From NCBI GenBank assembly GCA_023457435.1, contig JAEWLS010000032.1, positions 1 through 64,000 of the forward strand: 64,000 nt of DNA. The letters are read 5' to 3'. The stretch is from Pseudomonadota bacterium (GTDB lineage Bacteria; Pseudomonadota; Alphaproteobacteria; Rhizobiales; Rhizobiaceae). The notes below the pieces were generated by a model. The model saw only the letters and a program-made list of their open reading frames with translations, was not told the origin of the DNA and did no database searches. Shown here in pieces: positions 34,388-44,871 of this stretch (positions are counted from its first letter, which is position 1; the number at the start of each line of letters is the position of its first letter). Made by a program: the position numbers and the translations under genes.

Positions 34388-35404
34388 TTACTTCACCGCG
34401 GCGTCGTACTTCGCCAGCTTGTCCATGAGGCTCTTCCAGACCTCGGCGGCGTCGACGCCCTTGCCGGCGGCAGCCTTGGCCCAGTCGCCCTGCAGCGAAC
34501 CGGTCGCATCGACCCACATCTTCACCTGCTCGGCGTTCGGCTTGTACATGGTGTGGCCGGCGTCGATCATCTTCTGGCGGCCGGCGAACTCGGCATCGGC
34601 CCAGCCGGCCGACATCTTGCCGGCCCACTCCGACGTGCAGTGGTCGTCGATGACCTTGCGGTCTTCCGGCGCGAGGCCGTCGATCTTCGCCTTGTTCATG
34701 ACGAACGCGAAGGTCGTGACGTAGAACGGCATGTCGAGGTGGTGCGTGGTCACGTCCTGGAGCCCGAACGTGTAGATCGAGTTCCACGGCGAGGCGGTCA
34801 TGTCGGCGCCGCCGCTGGTGACGAGATCGCGCATCTCGCCGGCCGGAACCTGCACCGAGCCGGCGCCGAGCGAGCTGATCAGACGCGCCATCGTGCCGTG
34901 GGCCGGGCGGATCTTCTTGCCGTTCAGGTCGGTTGGCACCAGGATCGGGCCGGACTTGCCATGCAGCGTGCCCGGATCATGCAGGTGGGCCATGCAGAAG
35001 TAGGTGTCGCCCATCTCCTTGGCGGCGTACTGGCGATACCACTCGTCGAAGGCCTGCGAGCCGCCCTTCGCGTTACCGATCGTGAACGGGATCTCTCCCG
35101 CCGCGATGATCGGGAAACGGCCCGGCTGGTAGCCCGGGTTGATGAAGGCGATGTCGACGACGCCGTCGCGGGCCATGTCGTAATGGTCCGGCGCGGCGCC
35201 GAGCTGCGACCCGGGGAAGATGTTGATCTGGATGCGCCCGCCGGACGCTTCGCTGATCGACTTAGCCCATGGCTCCATGCCGGTCGTGTGCAGCGCGTGC
35301 ACCGGCGGGACCCAGTGGGACAGGGTCAGCTCGACCTCGGCGGCACTGGCCGCCGAGGCGAGGATCGTCAGGCTGGCCGAGGCCAGCAGAGCTGCGAACT
35401 TCAT
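34388..35404 (-). CDS. dctP: TRAP transporter substrate-binding protein (DctP family), copy 1
   Basis: Periplasmic binding protein of 338 residues with a Sec signal peptide (residues 1-21, ending ASAAE). The body begins VELTLSHWVPPVHALHTTGMEPWAKSI. The conserved ligand arginine that usually salt-bridges a carboxylate is in GKKIRPAHG. It is clearly paralogous to the next gene (shared PGYQPGRFPI, YFCMA..HDPGT.HGK, HHLDMP). It lies 36 bases downstream of that paralog and upstream of the permeases, and the ligand is expected to be an organic acid. Confidence 0.93.
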   Translation of the reverse strand: MKFAALLASASLTILASAASAAEVELTLSHWVPPVHALHTTGMEPWAKSISEASGGRIQINIFPGSQLGAAPDHYDMARDGVVDIAFINPGYQPGRFPIIAAGEIPFTIGNAKGGSQAFDEWYRQYAAKEMGDTYFCMAHLHDPGTLHGKSGPILVPTDLNGKKIRPAHGTMARLISSLGAGSVQVPAGEMRDLVTSGGADMTASPWNSIYTFGLQDVTTHHLDMPFYVTTFAFVMNKAKIDGLAPEDRKVIDDHCTSEWAGKMSAGWADAEFAGRQKMIDAGHTMYKPNAEQVKMWVDATGSLQGDWAKAAAGKGVDAAEVWKSLMDKLAKYDAAVK

Positions 35405-35440
35405 CTATTCTCCTCCACTTTCACTGTCGTCGCGGACGCC

Positions 35441-36460
35441 TCAGCCCGCGAAGGAATCATACTTCTTCAGCGTCTCCACCATGCCATTGTAGATGGCATC
35501 GGCATCGAGGCCCATCTTCTTGATGTTGGCCTTCCACTCGTCCGTTAGCGGCGCGGCTGCGGCCTTCCACAGCTGCAGCTGCTCGGCGTTCGGCTTGTGC
35601 ATCGTGTGCGACGGGTCGGCCGCGATCTTGGTACGGCCCGCGGCCTCGACGTCGGCCCAGCCGGACGACATCTTCTCCGCCCACTCCGGCGTGCAGTGGT
35701 CCTCGACGACCTTGCGGTCCTCGGGGCTCAGTCCTTGGAGCTTGGCCTTGTTGATGACGAAGGCGTTGATCGACGCGTAGAGCGGCATGTCGAGGTGGTG
35801 CTTCACCAGCGGCTCGACGCCGAAGATGTAGAGCGATTCCCACGGCGACTGGGTCGCGTCGGCACCGCCGTTGGCAAGCAACTCGCGGCTCTCAGGCGCG
35901 GAGACCTGCACCGAGGCGCCGCCGAGCAGGTTGACGAAGCGGCCTTCGGTCGCGTTCGCCGGCCGGACCTTCTTGCCGCGTAGGTCTTCCGGAACAAGGA
36001 TCTTGTCCTTGCCGTGGAACGTGCCCGGATCGTGCGACAGGGCCATGCAGAAGTAGACGTCCGACATCTCCTTCTCGGCGTAAGGCTTGTACCACTCGGT
36101 CAGCGCGCGGACGCCGGCCTTGGCGTTGGCGAAGTGGAACGGCAGCTCGGCCGCGGCGAGGATCGGGAAGCGGCCCGGCTGGTAGCCCGGATTGATGAAC
36201 CCGATGTCGGCGATGCCGTCGCGGGCCATGTCGTAGTGGTCCGCCGCGGCGCCCAGCTGCGCGGCAGGATAGAATTCGAACGTGATGCGTCCCTGGGTGG
36301 CGTCGGTGATCGACTTCGTCCACGGCTCCATGCCCAGCTTCTGCAGGGGGTGCGATGCCGGCACCCAGTGCGCCAGCGTCATCTTTTCCTGTGCCATCGC
36401 CGAACCGGCGAAGAAGCACGCAACTGCGCCAGCGAGTGCTGAAAGCCTCATTGTATACAT
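35441..36460 (-). CDS. dctP: TRAP transporter substrate-binding protein (DctP family), copy 2
   Basis: A second periplasmic binding protein, 339 residues, with signal peptide residues 1-23 (ending GSAMAQ). It aligns along its whole length with copy 1 but differs in the pocket region (GKKVRPANATEGRF against GKKIRPAHGTMARL). It is the first gene of the TRAP operon. Two AGGAGG elements precede the ATG, so either 36460 or the ATG at 36451 may be used. Two binding proteins feeding one permease suggest a broader substrate range. Confidence 0.92.
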   Translation of the reverse strand: MYTMRLSALAGAVACFFAGSAMAQEKMTLAHWVPASHPLQKLGMEPWTKSITDATQGRITFEFYPAAQLGAAADHYDMARDGIADIGFINPGYQPGRFPILAAAELPFHFANAKAGVRALTEWYKPYAEKEMSDVYFCMALSHDPGTFHGKDKILVPEDLRGKKVRPANATEGRFVNLLGGASVQVSAPESRELLANGGADATQSPWESLYIFGVEPLVKHHLDMPLYASINAFVINKAKLQGLSPEDRKVVEDHCTPEWAEKMSSGWADVEAAGRTKIAADPSHTMHKPNAEQLQLWKAAAAPLTDEWKANIKKMGLDADAIYNGMVETLKKYDSFAG

Positions 36461-36741
36461 TTCCTCCTCCTAGACTAATTATACCCGGCGGTAGGCCGCT
36501 CCTCCCGAGAGCAGTCCCAGGAGCCAAGTAACATCACAGCACGTTTGTGATTACAAGGCGTTGAACGGGCGATTTCACTGCTCGATGCCGCTGTCATCAA
36601 CCATCAGATCGTTTCACGAAAGTGGCTCGTGGACCTTGCATTGCATACAGCCTATAGGGTTGCGCTCGGGCCTGGACCTGTCGATCCAGTTATCATGGCG
36701 CGGTTCCGGCCGGCGGTAACGTGTGCGTGCGGGAGGAAAGC
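36461..36741. promoter_or_regulatory. Divergent promoter region, TRAP operon and ThDP-enzyme/FAD-oxidase operon
   Basis: A 281-base gap between two divergent operons of likely common function. It contains an inverted repeat, ATCACA (36533-36538) with TGTGAT (36546-36551), extendable to GTAAC..TAC outside, a good candidate operator. Ribosome binding sites GGAGGA (minus) and GGAGGAAAG (plus) flank the gap. It is more AT-rich than surrounding coding DNA. Confidence 0.5.
36533..36551. promoter_or_regulatory. Candidate operator inverted repeat
   Basis: ATCACA and TGTGAT form perfect 6-base arms separated by 7 bases, with partial outward symmetry (GTAAC/TTAC). The site lies 73 bases upstream of the TRAP start and 190 bases upstream of the ThDP gene. 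GntR-type or Crp-like regulators bind sites of this shape, but no regulator can be assigned. Confidence 0.45.
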
Positions 36742-38410
36742 ATGAAGGTTGGCGACGCGATCGCGGAGATCCTGAAGCGCGAGGGCGTGGAGGTCCTGTT
36801 CGGCTATCCGGTCAACCATGTCATCGAACACGCCGCCGCCGCCGACATCCGTCCGATCATCGTCCGCCAGGAGCGCATCGGCGTCCACATGGCGGACGCG
36901 CTGTCGCGCCTCTCGTCGGGCAAGAAGATCGGCGTCTTCGCCATGCAGCTCGGCCCAGGCACCGAGAACTCCTACGGCGCGATCGCCCAGGCCTATGGCG
37001 AGTCCGTGCCGGTGCTCATCCTTCCCGGCGGCTACGCCCGGCGCCTTGCGCACATCAAGCCGAACTACAACGCAACGGTGGCGATGCGCGACATCGCCAA
37101 GTCGGTCGAGCCGATCAATGTGCCGTCGGACATCCCGGCGATCTTCCGCCGCGCCTTCTCGCAGCTGCGCAATGGCCGCGGCGGTCCGGTCGTCGTCGAG
37201 ATCCCGAACGACATCTGGAACGAGGAGGTGCCGGAGCCGCTCGACTATCGCCCGGTACTAACCACGCGCTTCGGCCCCGATCCCGAGGCGGTGCGCGAGG
37301 CCGCGTCGATGCTGGCCGCGGCGAGGCGCCCGGTGATCTACGCGGGGCAGGGCATTCACTACGCGCAGGCGTGGCCGCAGCTGAAGGCGCTGGCCGAACG
37401 CCTTGCCATCCCGGTCTGCACCAGCCTCGAAGGCAAGAGCGCGTTTCCCGAGAACCACGCGCTGGCGCTGGGTGCGGGCGGCAACGCCATTCCGAAGACC
37501 GTCCGACATTTCCTCGACCATGCCGACCTGATCTTCGGCGTCGGCTGCTCGTTCACCGAGAGCTCCTTCGCGGTACAGATGCCGCCGAAGAAGACCGTGA
37601 TCCACGCCACCCTCGACCCGCAGCACATCAACAAGGACTACGAAGCGAAGGTGGCGCTGGTCGGCGACGCGGCGCTGACGCTCGACGCCATCCTCGCCGA
37701 GCTCGACCGCACCGGCGTTGCGTCGCGCGGGTGGTCCGCGACCGCGGACGAGGTCGCCGGCGTTCGCGCCGAGTGGCTCAAGGAATGGATGCCGAAGCTC
37801 ACCTCGTCGGAAAAGCCGATGACGCCGTACCGGGTGCTGTGGGATCTGCAGAAGACGGTCGATATCGACAACACGATCATCACCCACGACGCCGGCAGCC
37901 CGCGCGACCAGCTCGCGCCGTTCTGGGTGTCGACGACGCCGCTCAGCTATCTCGGTTGGGGCAAGACCACGCAGCTCGGCTACGGTCTCGGCCTCGCGCT
38001 CGGCGCCAAGATCGCGCATCCGGAGAAGCTGTGCATCAATGTGTGGGGCGATGCGGCGATCGGCTTCACCGGCATGGACTTCGAGACCGCCGTCCGCGAG
38101 CGCATCCCGATCATGTCGATCCTGCTCAACAACTTCTCGATGGCGATGGAGCTGCCGATCATGGGCATCTCGACCGAGAAGTACCGGTCGACCGACATCT
38201 CCGGCAACTACGCGGACTTCGCCAAGGCGCTCGGCGGCTACGGCGAGCGTGTCACCGATCCGTCCGAGATCGTGCCGGCCATACGCCGCGGCATCCGGAA
38301 GACGAAGGAAGGCATACCGGTGCTGCTCGAGTTCATCACCTCGAAGGAGCTTGCCGCCTCGAAATATCCATACCGGGCGCCGGACGCCGCCCAGGGCAAG
38401 GGCGGCCACT

Positions 38411-38418
<8 letters not shown>
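36742..38418 (+). CDS. Thiamine-diphosphate-requiring enzyme, acetolactate-synthase-like
   Basis: A 558-residue ThDP enzyme with the PYR domain first (VLFGYPVNHVIEHAAAADIRPIIVRQERIGVHMADA, cofactor Glu in RQER), a central domain and a PP domain with the metal/cofactor motif in a GDA...NN variant (GDAAIGFTGMDFETA, then LLNNFSMAM). It resembles uncharacterised acetolactate-synthase-like proteins and differs clearly from the decarboxylase fusion. GGAGGAAAGC precedes the ATG. It overlaps the FAD oxidase gene by 8 bases, so the two products probably work on the same substrate. The exact reaction is unknown. Confidence 0.85.
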
Positions 38419-39787
<1,369 letters not shown>

Positions 39788-40384
39788 AGCCGGCAAGCAC
39801 CCGCGAAACCAGGGCCACGCCGCCGGCAAGATAGACGACGGCGCCGACGACCAGCATGACGACGCCGCCGATCTGCTGGTCCTGCGCCGCGCCGAGAACA
39901 ACGCCGAAGCATGTCACCTCGCCGAGGCCGTAGAGCGGTCTCGGGCTGAGCGACAGCAGCGCGCCAAGCAGGGTCATGTGGACGGAGGTGAGCAGCAGGG
40001 CGCCGGCGCCCGCGGCGGCGTGGGCCCGGTCGCCCGGCGCGCCGAACGCCGACCACCACAGCAGCACGCCGACGAACAGGAACATTGCCTGCTCAAGCAC
40101 GGTGATGGCGAGCGAGGCCTCCGCGGCGGCGCGCATCGCCGGCGCATGCCAGCCCCAAACGGCGACGAATTCGAGCACCGAAGCCACCACCGGCAGCGCC
40201 GGCGGCATCTCCGGACGGAACCGCAGCCGCGCCGGCAGGCCGAGCGCGATAAGCGGCGCGGCGATGGCGACGACGCCCATATGGGCAAGCATGTGCGAGG
40301 CGAAGGATTCGCGCCAGGCGCCGAGCAGCGGCCCGAGCCATATCAGCGCCAGCACCGCCACGCCGGCGGGGAGAAGAACCGCCT

Positions 40385-40768
40385 TCAGCGCAGGCATTCG
40401 GTGACGAACAGGGCCGGCATCGCCGTGAAGATAACCGCGACGAAGCTCAGCCCGGAAAGCAGCAGGGTCGCGTAGCCCTGGAAGAGCAGGCGGTCGCGCC
40501 GCGTCGGGTCGTCATGCGGCGGGTCTCCCGCTCCGAACCCCCACTGCCGCCAGGCCAGCGCGGCCGCGAGCACGATCATGCCGAGCGCAAGCGCGGTGAC
40601 GACGCCGATGGCGATGCGCAGGCTGTCGAAGTCGAGACCGAGGAAGTCGGGCTTCTCGCAGAAGATCGCCGCGCCGACGTAGCAGAGCAGGAAGTGCAAT
40701 GCCCAGACGACCGGTGCCGTGAACAGCGTCCACAGCGTCTCCACTTCCCTCGGCAGCAGATGCCACAT
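40385..40768 (-). CDS. Small membrane protein of the cytochrome oxidase operon
   Basis: A 127-residue protein with three predicted membrane helices (around APVVWALHFLLCYVGAAIF, IAIGVVTALALGMIVLAAALAW and YATLLLSGLSFVAVIFTAMPALFV). It lies 2 bases after the coxA-coxC fusion and overlaps ctaG. Genes of this kind are common in caa3 operons; a role as a small oxidase subunit or assembly factor is inferred. The ATG at 40768 was chosen by hydropathy and spacing; longer frames are shadows. Confidence 0.75.
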   Translation of the reverse strand: MWHLLPREVETLWTLFTAPVVWALHFLLCYVGAAIFCEKPDFLGLDFDSLRIAIGVVTALALGMIVLAAALAWRQWGFGAGDPPHDDPTRRDRLLFQGYATLLLSGLSFVAVIFTAMPALFVTECLR

Positions 40769-40770
40769 CG

Positions 40771-43272
40771 CTAGAGCGCCTCCGGGAAGAGGCCGATCAC
40801 GCCGAAGGTCACGAGCGCGGTCACCAGCATGAAGTGCCAGTAGAGCGCGACGTTGTGGAGGTCCATGTCGTAGCGGGGCGTGAGCCGCCCGGCGAGGCTC
40901 CCCGCAAGGCAGTAGAGCTGCATGATGATGCCGACCGCGCCGTGCGCGACCGCCCAGATCGCCAGGATCCAGACGATCGCCGGATAGACGTACGAGGTCG
41001 GGTCCATCCCGGTCATGTAGGGACCGGCGAGTCCGGCCGCGCATCCGGCGATGGAGAGGAGGGCGCCGCCCACCAGCAGGCCGCGCGCGGCGCCGACCCC
41101 GCCGCGCCGGTTGATCTCGCGGGCGCCGACGGTGGCGGCCCAGGCGGCGGCGAACAGCGCGAGCGCGACAAGCGGCCAGAACATGCCCGGTCCCGCCTGC
41201 CCGCCGGTGAAGTCCTCGTGGATGGTCCAGAAGAAGAAGTAGCCGAACACCAGGCTGGCGAAGGCGGTGCCGTCGCCGGTCATGGTGATGAACATCGCCC
41301 ACCAGCCGGCGGATTTCACACCCGAACTGTAAAGCGGCAGCTTCAATCCGCGGCCAATGTCCTTTTCGTCCTTCTCCGGAATCTCGCCCGTCCCGGTCCA
41401 TAGCCACCATAGGATGGCGACGAGGAAGCCGGCGCCGGAGAGCAGTGAAACGGTCCACCATTTGAAGGTGAGGGCGACGAACACCGTGCCGAGCAGCGCG
41501 GCGCTGATGATTGTCAGGTAGGAGGTGCCGCCGATGCGCAGCACCTGCTCGGGCTCGGCGTCGAGGACAGACGTCACCAGCGTCTCGCGCCGGCCCTCCT
41601 TCGCGTCGGCGAGATACCACTCGCCGGCCTTCACCTGCTCGACGATGCTCGGCTGATCCCAGATCGGGTAGCGGCTCTCGATGCGCGGTATCGAGCGCAC
41701 GCCCCAGTTCTCCTCAGGCTCGTTCAGCCATTCCAGCGTGCCGGCCTTCCAGGGGTTCTGCTCCGCGCGGCTCTTGCGGCGGCGGTTCGCGGTAACGTCG
41801 ACGACCACTGCGAACATGCCGACGCCAAGGATCACCGCGCCCATCGTCGAGATGAGGTTGAGCCAGTCCCACCCCATGTCCGCCGGATAGGTGTAGACGC
41901 GGCGAGGCATGCCGCGCAGTCCGGTCAGGTGCATTGGGAAGAAGGTCACGTTAAAGCCGACGAACATGAGCCAGAACGCTATGCGCCCCAGCCGCTCGGA
42001 CATGTGTTTCCCGTCGATCAGCGGGTAGTAGTAGTACAGCCCCGCGAAAACCGGGAAGAGCATGCCGCCGATCAGCACGTAGTGCAGGTGCGCGACGATG
42101 AAGTAGGTGTCGTGCGCCTGCCAGTCGAACGGCGCGAGCGCCACCATGACGCCCGTCAGACCGCCGATGACGAAGATTGCGATGCCGCCGACGGCGAAGA
42201 GCATCGGCGTCGAGAAGATGACGCGGCCGGCGAGCATCGTCGCGATGAACACGAAGATCTGCACCGCCGTCGGTATCGCGACGGCCTCCGAGGCGGCGGA
42301 GAAGAAGGCGAGCGAGATCTGCGGCAGACCGGTCGCGAACATGTGGTGGACCCACAGTCCGAACGAGAGGAATCCGGTGCCGACGGCCGCCAGCACGATC
42401 CACGAATATCCGACGATCGGCCGCCGCGCGAAGGTCGGTATGATCATCGCCAGCAGGGCGATGGCCGGCAGGAAGATGATGTAGACCTCCGGGTGGCCGA
42501 AGATCCAGAACAGGTGCTGCCACAACAGCGGATCGCCGCCGCGCTCCGGATCGAAGAACGGCCAGTCGAACATGCGCTGCATCTCGAACAGCAGGTCGCC
42601 GGCGATCAGCGGTGGGAACGCGAACAGGATCATTCCCGCCACGATCAGGAGATACCAGGCGAACAGCGGCATGAGGTTCACGCGCATGCCGGGAGCGCGG
42701 CATTTCATGATGCCGACGATCAGCTCAACCGCGGCCGCGATCGACGCAACCTCGATGAACGACAGGCCGAGGAGCCAGATGTCGGCGCCGATGCCGGCCT
42801 GCTCGGACGTCGCCAGCGGCGGGTACATGAACCAGCCGGCGTTGGGCGCGGCGTTGAAGAAGATCGAGCCGCAGACGAAGACGCCGCCGAGCAGGAAGCT
42901 CCAGAAGCCGAAGGCGCCGAGCCGAGGGAACGGCATCTCGCGCGCGCCGAGCATCGGTGGCAGCAGGAAGATGGCAACGGCCTCGAAGATCGGCACGGCG
43001 AACAGGAACATCATCACCGTGCCGTGCAGGGTGAAGACCTGATTGTAGAGCTCGGGCGAGAGAAGGTCGTTTTCGGGTACGGCCAGCTGCGCCCGCACCA
43101 GCAGGCCGAGCAGGCCTGCAAACAGCATGAACATGAACGCTGCTGAGCCGTACCAAAGCCCGATCTGGGTATTGTTCACCGTCGTCCAGTAGCGCCAGCC
43201 AGAAGGGTTCGCCCAGACCGCACGCAGCTGCTTCTCCTCGGCTGCCTTTTCGCGGGTCTCGCTCTCGCTCAT
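40771..43272 (-). CDS. Fused cytochrome c oxidase subunits I and III
   Basis: An 833-residue membrane protein. Residues 1 to about 560 are subunit I: GTVMMFLFAVPIFEA with the low-spin heme histidine, the HPEVY copper/tyrosine motif (FWIFGHPEVYIIFLPA), WVHHMFATGL copper ligands, and YFIVAHLHYVLIGG heme ligands. The C-terminal part from about 620 is subunit III (VFGYFFFWTIHEDF, HNVALYWHFMLVTALVTFGVIGLF). The HPEVY motif places it among A-type oxidases. The start overlaps the coxB stop by 4 bases. Confidence 0.95.
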   Translation of the reverse strand: MSESETREKAAEEKQLRAVWANPSGWRYWTTVNNTQIGLWYGSAAFMFMLFAGLLGLLVRAQLAVPENDLLSPELYNQVFTLHGTVMMFLFAVPIFEAVAIFLLPPMLGAREMPFPRLGAFGFWSFLLGGVFVCGSIFFNAAPNAGWFMYPPLATSEQAGIGADIWLLGLSFIEVASIAAAVELIVGIMKCRAPGMRVNLMPLFAWYLLIVAGMILFAFPPLIAGDLLFEMQRMFDWPFFDPERGGDPLLWQHLFWIFGHPEVYIIFLPAIALLAMIIPTFARRPIVGYSWIVLAAVGTGFLSFGLWVHHMFATGLPQISLAFFSAASEAVAIPTAVQIFVFIATMLAGRVIFSTPMLFAVGGIAIFVIGGLTGVMVALAPFDWQAHDTYFIVAHLHYVLIGGMLFPVFAGLYYYYPLIDGKHMSERLGRIAFWLMFVGFNVTFFPMHLTGLRGMPRRVYTYPADMGWDWLNLISTMGAVILGVGMFAVVVDVTANRRRKSRAEQNPWKAGTLEWLNEPEENWGVRSIPRIESRYPIWDQPSIVEQVKAGEWYLADAKEGRRETLVTSVLDAEPEQVLRIGGTSYLTIISAALLGTVFVALTFKWWTVSLLSGAGFLVAILWWLWTGTGEIPEKDEKDIGRGLKLPLYSSGVKSAGWWAMFITMTGDGTAFASLVFGYFFFWTIHEDFTGGQAGPGMFWPLVALALFAAAWAATVGAREINRRGGVGAARGLLVGGALLSIAGCAAGLAGPYMTGMDPTSYVYPAIVWILAIWAVAHGAVGIIMQLYCLAGSLAGRLTPRYDMDLHNVALYWHFMLVTALVTFGVIGLFPEAL

Positions 43273-44249
43273 TGAAGCCCCTTGAGCCATGCGGCTACCT
43301 GCGCGAGTTCCTCGGCGGACAGATGCGCGTAGGCCGGCATCTGGACACCCGCCTTCAGCGATGCCGGATGGACGATGAAGCGGGCCAGCATCTCCTCGTC
43401 GTTGGCAAGGAGACCTGCGGCGATGGTGAGGCGCGACCCGACATGCGACAGGTCGGGCCCGGCGGTGCCGGCAAACGAGGTGCCGGCAATGCGATGGCAG
43501 GCGCCGCAGTCTTCTCTCTCGAAGATCGTCGCGCCTGGCGCCGCGGATGCGCCGGCGGAGGGACCGGCGCGTGCATCGAGCCAGGCGTCGAGCTCGGCCG
43601 GCTCCACGGCAACCACAGGGAACGCCATCAGCGCATGCCCGAGCCCGCAGAACTCGGCGCACTGGCCGCGGAAGGTGCCGGCCTTCGTCGCGCGCAGCGA
43701 GGTTCGGTTCGTGCGGCCGGGGATCAGGTCCATCTTGCCGCCGAGCGGCGGGATCCAGAAGGAATGGATCATGTCGGCGCTCTTGAGCTCGAATTCGACG
43801 CGCTCGCCGACCGGGAGACGCACCTCGTTGGCGGAGACGATCTGGGTACCGTCAGGCCGGTGGTAGACGACGTGCCACCAGAACTGGTGGCCGACGACCT
43901 CGATGCGCAGTTCCGATTTGTCGCCGCCCGCGAAGGGACGCAGCCCTGGCATCAGCCACAGCGCATAGGCAAGCAGGGCGGTGAGCACGGCGATCGGAAA
44001 CACCGCGCCGCCCCAGAAGATCAGGCGGCTGGCGCGCTTTTCGGAAACAGGCTCGCGCTTCCACTGCGACGCGTAGAGCGCGAGCAGAACGACGCCGGCC
44101 CAAATGACCGCGCCGCCGGCCACCATGACCCAGAACAGCGTCGCAACCTGGTCGGCTTCCTCGCCAGCGGGGTCGAGCGCGGACTGCACGCCGCTGCAGC
44201 CCGCCAGCAACGAGACGCAGCCGAGCGCAAGCAGCCGCAGCGGCGCCAT
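43269..44249 (-). CDS. coxB: Cytochrome c oxidase subunit II with cytochrome c domain
   Basis: A 326-residue lipoprotein. The signal peptide ends in lipobox LLAGC near residue 18. Two transmembrane helices follow, then the CuA domain with GQCAEFCGLGHALM (both Cys, His and Met ligands). A C-terminal cytochrome c domain has CGACH and a distal VQMPAY methionine. Such a fused heme domain defines caa3-type oxidases. The ATG at 44249 was chosen because it exposes the lipobox. It lies 89 bases after sodC and overlaps the CoxA-CoxC fusion gene. Confidence 0.94.
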   Translation of the reverse strand: MAPLRLLALGCVSLLAGCSGVQSALDPAGEEADQVATLFWVMVAGGAVIWAGVVLLALYASQWKREPVSEKRASRLIFWGGAVFPIAVLTALLAYALWLMPGLRPFAGGDKSELRIEVVGHQFWWHVVYHRPDGTQIVSANEVRLPVGERVEFELKSADMIHSFWIPPLGGKMDLIPGRTNRTSLRATKAGTFRGQCAEFCGLGHALMAFPVVAVEPAELDAWLDARAGPSAGASAAPGATIFEREDCGACHRIAGTSFAGTAGPDLSHVGSRLTIAAGLLANDEEMLARFIVHPASLKAGVQMPAYAHLSAEELAQVAAWLKGLQ

Positions 44250-44338
44250 GGCTTCGCCGCGGCCTCGTTTCACCTGTCTCGCTTCGCCCCCGGCGATATC
44301 AGCCCCCTGCGTTCGCGATGCCTTGCGGCATCGTGCAT

Positions 44339-44848
44339 CTATTCGATGACCGCACAAGCCAGACGCTTGCCGGCGTCGCCGGATGGCTGGCTCTGATAGT
44401 CGTCGCCCTTGGCGTGGATCATCAGGGCTCGCCCGCGTATGCCGTTCTCGCCGTCGGCGAGGGCTACGGCCGCGTTGTGAACCTCGCTCCGCAGCGTGCC
44501 ATCGGCCGGAACGTACTGGTTTGGCATGTCACCGGCGTGCGGACCGTTGGCGGACTTGTACCCGTGCTCGCGCGAGCCTGGGTTGAAGTGTCCGCCGGCG
44601 GATTCGTGGTCGGTGTTGTGATCGCACGAACCGGTCTCGTGGACATGGAACGCCACCCACTGGTCGGCGGGCAGGCCGGTCACCTCAATCTTCACGAAGA
44701 CGCCGCCGTCAGGCGCAGCCACCAGCTCGGCATTGCCGTTGGCCTCGCCCTTGTCGTCGACGAAATTGGCGACTGCGGTCGCCGGCTCCTGCGCAAAGGC
44801 AGGCCCTGCGATCAGTCCGGCGCACAGCGCCATGGAAATGCGTCTCAT
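44339..44848 (-). CDS. sodC: Periplasmic Cu/Zn superoxide dismutase
   Basis: A 169-residue enzyme that dismutates superoxide in the periplasm. The signal peptide covers residues 1-19 (ending GPAFAQ). Metal and disulfide residues are evident: WVAFHVHETGSCDHN, GGHFNP, HAGDMPNQYV, and the C-terminal GDAGKRLACAVIE. It lies between the triheme cytochrome c gene and coxB on the same strand, an unusual partner for an oxidase operon. Confidence 0.95.
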   Translation of the reverse strand: MRRISMALCAGLIAGPAFAQEPATAVANFVDDKGEANGNAELVAAPDGGVFVKIEVTGLPADQWVAFHVHETGSCDHNTDHESAGGHFNPGSREHGYKSANGPHAGDMPNQYVPADGTLRSEVHNAAVALADGENGIRGRALMIHAKGDDYQSQPSGDAGKRLACAVIE

Positions 44849-44871
44849 GCTTGTTCTCCTTCTTGGCCGCA

